From Bacilli bacterium (GTDB lineage: Bacteria; Bacillota_I; Bacilli_A; RF39; UBA660): a stretch of DNA of 64,000 nt. Shown here in pieces: positions 17,406-24,924 of this stretch (its first letter is position 1; the number at the start of each line of letters is the position of its first letter). The stretch covers positions 62,001 through 126,000 of the forward strand of contig JAFXZI010000012.1 of NCBI GenBank assembly GCA_017541325.1, given 5' to 3'. The notes under the pieces are model-generated. The model was not told the DNA's origin and did no database searches. It was given only the letters and a program-made list of their open reading frames with translations. The position numbers were made by a program, and so were the translations under genes.

Positions 17406-18083
17406 ATGAAAAAGTATAATCAATATATCCTATCTATTTTATTTATTACTTGTGTATTTGTTAATTTAATATATATAGTTAATAGTATTCATTTTCAAAA
17501 TAAAACAATTAAAAACGAGTATGAAATAATGGATGAAAATATAGTCTTCTTTGGTGACTCTATTACATATCAATATAATTTAAAAGAATACTTTAAAGGT
17601 CATAATGTAGTAAATAAAGGGATAAATGGAAATAAAACAGAGGATCTAGTTAGAAGATTAGATGACTTATATTTATATAATCCATCTAAAATATTTATTC
17701 TAATTGGTATAAACGATTTAACAGAGAAGTTAGAAATAGAAGATATTATAAATGACTACTCTATTATTATCAAAAGTATTAAAGAAAATAGAAAATATGC
17801 AAAAATATATGTAGAATCAGTATATCCTATTAATATGGATGTAATTAAATCTATAAAAAAGGAAAGACATTATCATTTAAATAATGAAACTATATCAGAA
17901 CTTAATAGTAAAATTAAAGAACTATGTTATCAAGAAAATGTTACATATATTAATGTTTATGATAAATTATTAGATGATGAAGGAAAACTAAAAGAAAAAT
18001 ATACAACAGATGGACTTCATATAAGTCATTTAGGATATTTAAGAATATCTGCAATTTTAAATAAATATATAAAAGGAGATTAA
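17406..18083 (+). CDS. Membrane-anchored SGNH/GDSL-type hydrolase
   Basis: 225 aa. One N-terminal membrane helix (YILSILFITCVFVNLIYIV), then an SGNH domain: block I FFGDSITY (nucleophile Ser), block II NKGINGNKT (Gly), block III LIGINDL (Asn) and block V DGLHISHLGY (Asp and His). This is the lysophospholipase-L1-like or acetylhydrolase group, probably acting outside the cell on an acyl or acetyl ester. The substrate is unknown. It is plus-strand and convergent with the deaminase-like gene, with a shared terminator. Confidence 0.88.
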   Translation: MKKYNQYILSILFITCVFVNLIYIVNSIHFQNKTIKNEYEIMDENIVFFGDSITYQYNLKEYFKGHNVVNKGINGNKTEDLVRRLDDLYLYNPSKIFILIGINDLTEKLEIEDIINDYSIIIKSIKENRKYAKIYVESVYPINMDVIKSIKKERHYHLNNETISELNSKIKELCYQENVTYINVYDKLLDDEGKLKEKYTTDGLHISHLGYLRISAILNKYIKGD

Positions 18084-18100
18084 ATAATCTCCTTTTTTAT
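18069..18100. terminator. Bidirectional terminator between the SGNH and deaminase-like genes
   Basis: AAAGGAGATT/AATCTCCTTTT stem with T-runs. It overlaps the stops of both convergent genes. Confidence 0.8.
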
Positions 18101-20760
18101 TTGGTTTTATTCCCTAAATCACCATCTGTAGTCTTCGTTTTTGTTTGAACAATTTCTTTAAATAATTCATTAGCTGTATCATTTGTTTCAACTGTTCGAC
18201 TTAATAAACGTAATACTGGTTCTAAAACATCTCGATTTTCTAATATATTTTCAAAATGGGATTCCTTACCAAAAATTAAATTATAATACTTTTCTATAAA
18301 TCCTTTTATATTATTATTGGAAAAGCTTGGTTTACTAGGAGGTGCAAGTAAATTATAATCTTCTTCAGTTTCAACAAATCTCTTTATATCTATATTTCTT
18401 AATTCGTCTAAACGATTTGATGAATTACTATTTATCTCATCTTCTACAAATTGTTCTGTAACAAGTGTTATTTCTATGCTTCCATATACTTTAGATTCAA
18501 GTAAAAACAACAATCTTTTAGCAATTGCAATAGATTTAATAGAACCTTCATCATATAAGTCACTTGCAATCTTTAAAACTTCCATTGCAATCATACTTTT
18601 CTCATCATAAGTTCTATCATGTTCATATCTAGCTATTCTATCTATTTCTATTCTTACTTTTTCTTTTTCACTACTTGTACCATATAGTCTATCTTCTTCT
18701 TTTATTGCTTCTACAAAAGATTTAGGTTTAGGTCGTGCTGTTCTTTTACGAATCTCTGGTTCAATAGTATCTCTTATACGTTTATAACGAGCAAGAGCTT
18801 CAGGAGTAATAGCGCCTACTTTAGTAGCGTGTTTTGCTAAATAATCTCCTTCACTTTTAATAACCCATCCAAGGCTAGAGTCTCCGTCACTCGAACCTCT
18901 ATCACTACCTTTATCTCCACTATCTCCTGGTCCAATATCTCCACCTTTACTACTACCATCGCGATCATCAGCTAAATTTTGTTCTTGAAGAAGAGAAGAT
19001 AAATACATACCACCGCCATCAGTAGATAAAACAACTGGTATACCATTTTCTCTATAAAAATCTAAAGGTACATCTTTTAGAGCTGAAATATTAGATAATG
19101 CCATATTAGAACTAATATTAACTTCTACTACTGCATGCATTTCTTTTAATAAATCAACAAGTTCTGGACATTCTCTAATATTTACTCCATGGCCAATTCT
19201 AATTGTTGGTGGAGGAATTTTAATTGGCTCATCTCCAAACATTCCTTCACATTTTTTATTTATTAATTCTATAGCACTTTTTATAGCTAGTAATGTCAAC
19301 AAAACATTATCAGTAGCTTCAACATATTCTCCTGCATGTATTCTTAAAACACTATTAGGAAACATATGAAGTACAGGAAGAATCAATGCCATTTTATCTG
19401 TAAAAGGGGTAACTTCTAAGGGAGTATCATCCTTTTCATTTCCCATTATATCTACACCAACAATTTTACCAGATTTTAAATAAGATAATAATTTATCTGC
19501 ACTAAATCCATATAATGGATCTGTTGCTTCTATATCTCCTTGTACTAAAGCATGAAACGCATCAATTGAATCCGTTCTATTTATGCTATATAAAAGATTA
19601 AATCTTGGATCATTAGGATATTTAGCTGCTATAGCTTGAAGTGTTACAAAATTTGAAAAACTAATTTCAGAATAATGAACACCTTCTCTTTCAAATTTTT
19701 CTAAACATCTTTCAAAGTAGTCTAAATATACATGTTTTTCTAAATGTTTAATAAGGATTTCAGTTCTTTTAGCATTAATTGCATCTAATATTTCGCTTTT
19801 TTTATGTGTTTGTTCATTAGAATTTAAAGGATTAAGAATTCCTATTAACTCTTCCTTCCAGTTATTAAAAGGCATATATAAGGCGCTACTAGAATCGCCC
19901 TTTTTATATGGCTCTATTTTTTGAAGCATTAATAACAATAAATTTCTACCCAAAGCAGATATTCTTTTTTCTTCATACATCTTTTTTAATTCTTCAGTAA
20001 CCTTCTCCTTGAATCCTTCTGTATCACCAGCAAAATATTGTCTCCCATATTTTCTAAATATTTGTTGAACATCTTTAGCTGCTATTTTTAAATCATCATA
20101 TGTTTCAAAGAACAATCTGTCAGGATCATCTTCTGGCATAGAACGAACATGAGCTTCAGCACATTGAGACATTAATTCTCTTCTTTGATTATTTGCTGCT
20201 GTTAACTCAGCAAAATGTACTATTTCATCCCTTTTAATAGACATCGATAATTTAAACTCAGGAGTAATATTGATTCCATATCTTTTTGCAAATACTTCTA
20301 ATTCATCTGGATTTAAAATTTCTATAAAATGCGTATGAAGTTCAGTATGTATTTTTTGTTCACTATCCCATTCTCTTCTTAAAAATCTTTCAATATCAGA
20401 TTGTCTCTTAATTATTCTTTCATATATAGATGGATACTTTTCCTTTATTTCACCTTCAATAGCTTGATAGAATTTTATTAAATCAATATGTCCTGTTCCT
20501 TGATATAATTGCCTATAATATTCATGATAGACACTTAATACACGAAGTTCTGTTGTAGTTATAGGATTGGTAGTAACTCTACCATTTGAAATTGTAAAAA
20601 CTACCATATTTCCTATTTTTCCTATTATATTTCCTGGATTAACACTATCTATATCAATAAAATCAAGCAAAAAACCTAAATCAGATGATTTAGCTGTCAA
20701 CTTTTGTGTTATAGGATCATAATATATTATGCTTCCTTGATCATTTAATACTATATCCAT
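18097..20760 (-). CDS. Large adenosine/AMP deaminase-superfamily protein, 887 aa, with an altered active site
   Basis: Most metal-site motifs of the adenosine deaminase fold are present and in order: ELHTHF (His142, His144), GVDIMGNE (436-442), RIHAGE (His475, Glu478), RIGHGVNI (His524), VEVNISSN and LSTDGGG (Asp581). The usual second Asp (TDD), which contacts the purine in known enzymes, is Gly582. A 140-residue N-terminal extension, a ~290-residue helical insert between the HxH and GVD motifs, and a Gly/Ser/Asp-rich linker right after the active site (about 597-630) make it more than twice the size of ordinary ADA (~350 aa). The ~250-residue C-terminus is helical and charged. Ribosome site AGGAGGTTTTT. 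It sits 9 bases after a 241-aa membrane-associated protein. It could be a deaminase with a different substrate or a sensor. The large size recalls RdrB of the RADAR phage-defence system, but no RdrA ATPase is nearby. Confidence 0.75.
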   Translation of the reverse strand: MDIVLNDQGSIIYYDPITQKLTAKSSDLGFLLDFIDIDSVNPGNIIGKIGNMVVFTISNGRVTTNPITTTELRVLSVYHEYYRQLYQGTGHIDLIKFYQAIEGEIKEKYPSIYERIIKRQSDIERFLRREWDSEQKIHTELHTHFIEILNPDELEVFAKRYGINITPEFKLSMSIKRDEIVHFAELTAANNQRRELMSQCAEAHVRSMPEDDPDRLFFETYDDLKIAAKDVQQIFRKYGRQYFAGDTEGFKEKVTEELKKMYEEKRISALGRNLLLLMLQKIEPYKKGDSSSALYMPFNNWKEELIGILNPLNSNEQTHKKSEILDAINAKRTEILIKHLEKHVYLDYFERCLEKFEREGVHYSEISFSNFVTLQAIAAKYPNDPRFNLLYSINRTDSIDAFHALVQGDIEATDPLYGFSADKLLSYLKSGKIVGVDIMGNEKDDTPLEVTPFTDKMALILPVLHMFPNSVLRIHAGEYVEATDNVLLTLLAIKSAIELINKKCEGMFGDEPIKIPPPTIRIGHGVNIRECPELVDLLKEMHAVVEVNISSNMALSNISALKDVPLDFYRENGIPVVLSTDGGGMYLSSLLQEQNLADDRDGSSKGGDIGPGDSGDKGSDRGSSDGDSSLGWVIKSEGDYLAKHATKVGAITPEALARYKRIRDTIEPEIRKRTARPKPKSFVEAIKEEDRLYGTSSEKEKVRIEIDRIARYEHDRTYDEKSMIAMEVLKIASDLYDEGSIKSIAIAKRLLFLLESKVYGSIEITLVTEQFVEDEINSNSSNRLDELRNIDIKRFVETEEDYNLLAPPSKPSFSNNNIKGFIEKYYNLIFGKESHFENILENRDVLEPVLRLLSRTVETNDTANELFKEIVQTKTKTTDGDLGNKTK

Positions 20761-20769
20761 AAAAACCTC

Positions 20770-21495
20770 CTATTTAGATTTTGATTCAATTTCTATATTA
20801 GTTTCTTGATTATTTATCAATTCATTTCTTAAACTAATTAATTCTCTTTTTTCCTGAGCTAGTTTACTAGATCTATCTTCTCCGTTATTTGTTGTAGAAG
20901 TACTAACTGAAACTTCTCTTTTAGAATCATTAATATTAAGAATATCTTCTCTATTTCTTTTCTTATCTGTTAAGTTGAAACTAATATCATACATTTTATG
21001 TTTTTTGTTTTTAAACAAATCCTTAAAATTACCTAAAAGTATTCTTTCAGATATTAATCTACTCTTTCCTGATTCTTTATATTCTAAATTTTCTATATAT
21101 CCATTTTTTTGTAATTTTTTAAGTAAACTTAAAGTTAATATTTGACTTCTTGTATGATATTGCTTTTTAACTCCATCTTTATCCTTTTCATCAAGTTCTA
21201 CAAACATATTTAAAGCTTCTTCAGTAAATTGTTTTTGTTTATCACTTTTAGATAATAAAGATAAAAATCTAAGTGGCCTAGATAAAGTGTTTTGATGTAT
21301 TTTACCATCTCTTGTTACAGAAAATATTGAATTCTTAATACTATTTCCTTTAATATCATCTAATAATTTAGATGCAGGAATAAAAGCTACTAAAGTTAGA
21401 CCTATTCCTAAGGGAATACTTCCTATACCTATACCAACTACAGCAAGTGCTAACAATTCAATTGAATGTACTGTTCCATTCAATATATCTTTCAT
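20770..21495 (-). CDS. Unknown membrane-associated partner of the deaminase-like protein, 241 aa
   Basis: Not recognised. Residues 12-42 form a Gly-rich hydrophobic hairpin (LLALAVVGIGIGSIPLGIGL). The rest is soluble and basic, with a possible helix-turn-helix-like stretch (RSQILTLSLLKKLQKNGYIEN, about 117-137), and it ends in a charged Ser/Asn/Gln/Glu tail. It is immediately upstream of the deaminase-like gene (9 bases), so the two are very probably one operon. Ribosome site AGGATAGTGG before ATG at 21495. The terminator of the putative RNA gene lies just upstream. Confidence 0.6.
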   Translation of the reverse strand: MKDILNGTVHSIELLALAVVGIGIGSIPLGIGLTLVAFIPASKLLDDIKGNSIKNSIFSVTRDGKIHQNTLSRPLRFLSLLSKSDKQKQFTEEALNMFVELDEKDKDGVKKQYHTRSQILTLSLLKKLQKNGYIENLEYKESGKSRLISERILLGNFKDLFKNKKHKMYDISFNLTDKKRNREDILNINDSKREVSVSTSTTNNGEDRSSKLAQEKRELISLRNELINNQETNIEIESKSK

Positions 21496-21565
21496 ATAAC
21501 CACTATCCTAATTAAAGTATAACATAGTATTGTTTATAATAAATAATGATTTACTTTTTTAGACA

Positions 21566-21596
21566 ACAAAAAAACCAACTTATCATCGTTGGTTTT
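21566..21596 (-). terminator. Terminator of the putative structured RNA
   Basis: Stem AAAACCAAC/GTTGGTTTT with an eight-base loop. The minus-strand side runs into seven T; the plus-strand side has only four. This fixes the direction of the RNA as minus. Confidence 0.75.
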
Positions 21597-22034
21597 CCTG
21601 GCAAATATGCATATAAATACAATTCATGCATTAATTATAAATATATGTTTACACTGAATTAGACTTTGATATGTCAACACCCATCATTTTCTATTTGCTA
21701 AAAGTAATGGCTTAATGGGATTAATACTCAGTCATTTACTATTATTATAACCATCCCCTAGGTTCCTTTGATCAAAACAATCATAATTATAAATAGCTGT
21801 ATACAAATTACCTCGTATTAACTGTGTACCATTAACAACGATGTTGCTTTAACAACATCATTCACTGTTATTATGGTAGATATAATACTATTTGTAATAT
21901 AGAGTTTCCATTTTTACTTATATACTATTGCGTATATATGTTTTCGTGGGCTTATATATTTAGGTATATATAGTTTTTATTACGTATATATATCTTTTTA
22001 CTATTCTATGGTTTTTCCATTATATAGTTTTGTG

Positions 22035-22087
22035 TTTTCATATTTCTATTACTAGCACTTTTTCCATTTTCACATTTCTGTTACTAG
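22035..22087 (-). repeat. 21-nt near-direct repeat inside the putative RNA
   Basis: Minus-strand copies CTAGTAACAGAAATGTGAAA and CTAGTAATAGAAATATGAAA (each extended by one A), separated by 11 bases, differ at two positions. A shorter CTAGTAA also occurs near the 5' end of the RNA. Confidence 0.7.
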
Positions 22088-22154
22088 TGGTTGTATTACA
22101 TCTATTCTAATAACAATTACAATATACTACATTATTTTTATAATTACTAGTCTT

Positions 22155-22183
22155 TTTTTAAAATTTGTAAAACTTTACGTCAA
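22155..22183 (-). promoter_or_regulatory. Candidate promoter of the structured RNA
   Basis: Minus strand: -35 TTGACG (22178-22183), 17-bp spacer, weak -10 TAAAAA (22155-22160). It lies directly after the thrS-operon terminator. Confidence 0.4.
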
Positions 22184-22191
22184 TTACAAAA

Positions 22192-22218
22192 AAAGAAATA
22201 ACTATTTGTTATTTCTTT
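22192..22218 (-). terminator. Terminator of the thrS operon
   Basis: AAAGAAATAAC/GTTATTTCTTT stem followed by T-run on the minus strand. It overlaps the stop of the 83-aa gene. Confidence 0.8.
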
Positions 22219-22460
22219 TCCCATATTTTTCTTATTAATCCTAATGATAATGTTGATAATGTAAAACCTATTACAGGAACTAAAGAACTAAAATAAATAT
22301 TATTATATTTACTTATTACATATGAATATATAAGTACTATTATGTAAGTAAGTATCATTATACATATTCTTCTAGTCCAACTAGTTTCCCATTTTTTATC
22401 TAGTTCTACTCTTTTATTTCTTGCTTCAATATTATCAATTCTTTTTTCTAAATCTTTCAT
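22209..22460 (-). CDS. Small two-helix membrane protein, 83 aa
   Basis: A charged N-terminal coiled-coil-like stretch ([17 protein letters not shown]), then two membrane helices ([17 protein letters not shown] and [17 protein letters not shown]). Its ATG overlaps the thrS stop by 4 bases, so it is the last gene of the threonine T-box operon. Small proteins with this layout follow many Firmicute genes; function unknown. Confidence 0.65.
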   Translation of the reverse strand: MKDLEKRIDNIEARNKRVELDKKWETSWTRRICIMILTYIIVLIYSYVISKYNNIYFSSLVPVIGFTLSTLSLGLIRKIWEKK

Positions 22461-24220
22461 TTATTTAATTCTCTATTTTTTATTTCTTTATTAATTCTAT
22501 TTATAAATTCATCTACAGGTATTGTAGTAGTTTCTTTTTCTCCAAACAATCTAAATGATACTGTATTAGATTCTTTTTCTTTATCTCCTAAAATTAATGT
22601 ATATGGAATCTTCATAGTTTGAGATTCTCTCATCTTATAAGATAGTTTTTCATCTCTACTATCTAATTTTACACGTACATCTTCTTTTAATAACTTTTCA
22701 TATATTTCTTTTGCATATTCCATATGATATTCATTATTAACTGGAATTACATTTACTTGAACTGGTGAAAGCCATAAAGGAAGTGCTCCTTTAGTTTCTT
22801 CTAATATAAATGCAGTAAATCTATCGAATGTACCAAATATTGCTCTATGTATTACTACAGGAGTTTGTTTTTCTCCATTGGAATCAATATAACTTAAATC
22901 AAATCTTCTAGGAAGTAGAAAATCTAATTGACAAGTAGAAAGTGTTACTTCAGGTCCAACAGCTGGTTTTACTTCTACATCTAGTTTTGGTCCATAGAAT
23001 GCTGCTTCTCCTTCTGCTTCTACATAATCGCATCCATATTCATCTAATACTTCCCTTAATTTGTTTTCTGCAGTATTCCACATTTCATCGTCATCAAAAT
23101 ATTTTTCTTTATCATTCTTATCTCTTAAAGATAGTCTAAACTTATAATCATTAAGTCCAAAATCTTTATAGACATCAAGTATTAATCCAACTACTTTTTT
23201 AAATTCTTCTCCTATTTGATCAGGTCTTACAAATAGATGGGCATCATTTTGACACATACATCTAACTCTTTCAAGTCCTTTTACTGCTCCACTAGCTTCA
23301 TATCTAAAATCAGCAGCAAACTCACCTATTCTAATTGGAAGTTCACGATAAGAATGTAATTCATTAGCATATATTAACATATGATGAGGACAGTTCATTG
23401 GACGTAGTACAAACTCTTCTTCATCTACTTTCATTGATGGAAACATATTTTCTTTATAATGATCCCAGTGTCCTGAAGTTTTATATAAATCAACTGTTCC
23501 TACACATGGAGTATATACATGTAGATATCCCATTTTTCTTTCTTTATCATAAATATAATTTTCAAGTTGTTTTCTAATAATTGCTCCATTAGGTAACCAT
23601 AAAGGCATTCCTTTACCTACTAAATCATGTACCATAAATATAGATAAATCTTTACCTATTTTTCTATGATCTCTTGCTTTAGCTTCTTCTATTTCTTTTA
23701 AGTGTGCTTCTAAGTCTTCTGGATTATCATAACAAACTCCATATATTCTTTGAAGCATTTTGTTTTTGGAGTCACCCTTCCAATAAGCACCAGATACTTT
23801 TAATAATTTGAAATTCTTAAGTAATTTAGTGTTTTCAACGTGTGGTCCACGACATAAATCAGTAAAATCTCCTTGAGTGTAACAACTTATTACATTTTCA
23901 TTTTCATCCATTCTACTAATTAAATCTATTTTATATGGATCATCTTTAAACATAGATAGTGCATCACTCTTAGATATTTCATGTCTAATTATATTTTTAG
24001 CATCTTTACTACATTTTTTCATTTCTCTTTCTATACGTTCTAAATCTTCTTCTTTTATAACATTATCACCTAAATCAATGTCATAATAGAACCCATCTTC
24101 TATTACAGGTCCTACCCAGAATTTAGCATCTGGATATAAATGTTTTACTGCTTGTGCAAGTAAGTGAGCACAAGAATGATTTAATTTATTTAATTCTTCA
24201 TTTTCTTTTATATTAATCAT
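22457..24220 (-). CDS. thrS: Threonyl-tRNA synthetase lacking the N-terminal TGS domain
   Basis: Charges tRNA-Thr. 587 aa against about 640 usually. It starts directly with the N2 editing domain ([17 protein letters not shown], HxxxH), then [12 protein letters not shown], then the class II core with [12 protein letters not shown] (zinc Cys), [20 protein letters not shown] (motif 2, shown with its last residue dropped in some relatives) and [13 protein letters not shown] (motif 3), and an anticodon-binding domain ([12 protein letters not shown]). Start ATG at 24220 has GGAGGTAATT; it overlaps the upstream gene by 8 bases. Controlled by a T-box with a probable ACU specifier. Confidence 0.97.
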   Translation of the reverse strand: MINIKENEELNKLNHSCAHLLAQAVKHLYPDAKFWVGPVIEDGFYYDIDLGDNVIKEEDLERIEREMKKCSKDAKNIIRHEISKSDALSMFKDDPYKIDLISRMDENENVISCYTQGDFTDLCRGPHVENTKLLKNFKLLKVSGAYWKGDSKNKMLQRIYGVCYDNPEDLEAHLKEIEEAKARDHRKIGKDLSIFMVHDLVGKGMPLWLPNGAIIRKQLENYIYDKERKMGYLHVYTPCVGTVDLYKTSGHWDHYKENMFPSMKVDEEEFVLRPMNCPHHMLIYANELHSYRELPIRIGEFAADFRYEASGAVKGLERVRCMCQNDAHLFVRPDQIGEEFKKVVGLILDVYKDFGLNDYKFRLSLRDKNDKEKYFDDDEMWNTAENKLREVLDEYGCDYVEAEGEAAFYGPKLDVEVKPAVGPEVTLSTCQLDFLLPRRFDLSYIDSNGEKQTPVVIHRAIFGTFDRFTAFILEETKGALPLWLSPVQVNVIPVNNEYHMEYAKEIYEKLLKEDVRVKLDSRDEKLSYKMRESQTMKIPYTLILGDKEKESNTVSFRLFGEKETTTIPVDEFINRINKEIKNRELNK

Positions 24221-24665
24221 AATTACCTCCATTAAATTTTATTACTTTACTTCTTCCTTTTTCAAAATCTATTACTTTTGGAACACTTTCTTCATAATCT
24301 AAATAACTATTAAAAAAATCTACATATTTTGCTCTAGCTGTTTCATATACTGTTGGATTTTGATTCTTTAATAATTCTACTATTGCATCAATTGAAGATA
24401 CTTCTTCCAAATATTCACTATATATATCTGGTACAGGATTAAATGCAATTACTGGATTAAAACTATTTAGTTTTTTAGCTATTAAGTATTCAAATTCATC
24501 TTTTTTCTTTCTATCATTTTCACTTTTCCAAAAATTGATTATTAACCATCCCGGAAAGGTTGTAACTTTTTCAGCTAAATAGTCTTCTTTACCTAAGGTT
24601 CGTTTAGACGACCTTAAAACACGAACTGCAGTACACATATTACTTACGCTTCGTTCAAGTTCCAT
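24213..24665 (-). CDS. Unknown protein encoded between the threonine T-box and thrS, 150 aa
   Basis: Not recognised. Soluble and charged, with [19 protein letters not shown] in the first half and [20 protein letters not shown] in the second. The real start is the ATG at 24665 with AAAGGAGTGATT before it, not the TTG at 24683, which overlaps that site. Its end overlaps thrS by 8 bases. Being the first gene after the T-box, it should rise when tRNA-Thr is uncharged. Confidence 0.7.
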   Translation of the reverse strand: MELERSVSNMCTAVRVLRSSKRTLGKEDYLAEKVTTFPGWLIINFWKSENDRKKKDEFEYLIAKKLNSFNPVIAFNPVPDIYSEYLEEVSSIDAIVELLKNQNPTVYETARAKYVDFFNSYLDYEESVPKVIDFEKGRSKVIKFNGGNYD

Positions 24666-24685
24666 ACAATCACTCCTTTCCAAAT

Positions 24686-24885
24686 AAAAAACTCCTACAA
24701 AATGTAGGAGTGCATTAACACGGTACCATCCTTATGGTTTAACTTAATTATAATAACGGCTATACCGGGAATCCTATTAAGGTCCAACTCCGAGAAGAGT
24801 AACTTATTAATATTCATATCTAATTTCCACCAACATAGATTCTCTATTTATCTTATTAATAAATCATATTTCTCATCAACGCATT
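24686..24885 (-). promoter_or_regulatory. T-box riboswitch, probable threonine specifier, upstream of thrS operon
   Basis: Minus-strand core AGGATGGTACCGTG, identical to the alanine T-box, followed by a terminator ACTCCTACA/TGTAGGAGT with six T (24686-24711). Stem I has the GGTGGAAA distal loop. The specifier loop reads AAGTT-ACT-C before the closing helix TTCTC (partner GAGAA), placing ACU (Thr) one base before the helix. The alanine T-box has GCT in the same position. A GTT (Val) reading is possible but disagrees with the gene. Confidence 0.88.
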
Positions 24886-24894
24886 TCAAATACA

Positions 24895-24922
24895 ATTTTA
24901 ACACATTTATTAATATTTACAA
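24895..24922 (-). promoter_or_regulatory. Promoter of the threonine T-box operon
   Basis: Minus strand: -35 TTGTAA (24917-24922), 16-bp spacer, -10 TAAAAT (24895-24900). It lies between the RNB-like gene and the T-box. Confidence 0.5.
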
Positions 24923-24924
24923 GT

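Larger units (their letters stand above)
21566..22148 (-). ncRNA. Candidate large structured non-coding RNA, about 590 nt
   Basis: A ~700-base gap without a convincing ORF on either strand. It has its own candidate promoter (22155-22183) and a strong terminator at the other end. The sequence is unlike spacer DNA: a perfect 7-bp hairpin GATGTTG/CAACATC at about 21840-21860; the helices GGGAT/ATCCC, CCCAT/ATGGG and TTTGAT/ATCAAA in the block 21665-21775; a 21-nt near-direct repeat (2 mismatches) at 22067-22087 and 22035-22055; and many AAAA loops between short helices. I see no signatures of RNase P RNA, tmRNA, 6S or SRP RNA. Length and style recall the ROOL/GOLLD class of big bacterial RNAs, but I cannot confirm this by eye. 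Confidence 0.55.

Noticed and set aside
18097-21495. A RADAR phage-defence system
   Set aside because: The deaminase-like protein is similar in size to RdrB, but no RdrA ATPase is adjacent and the active site differs.
21566-22148. RNase P RNA or tmRNA
   Set aside because: The diagnostic conserved cores (GAGGAAAGUC for RNase P; the tRNA-like ends for tmRNA) are absent.
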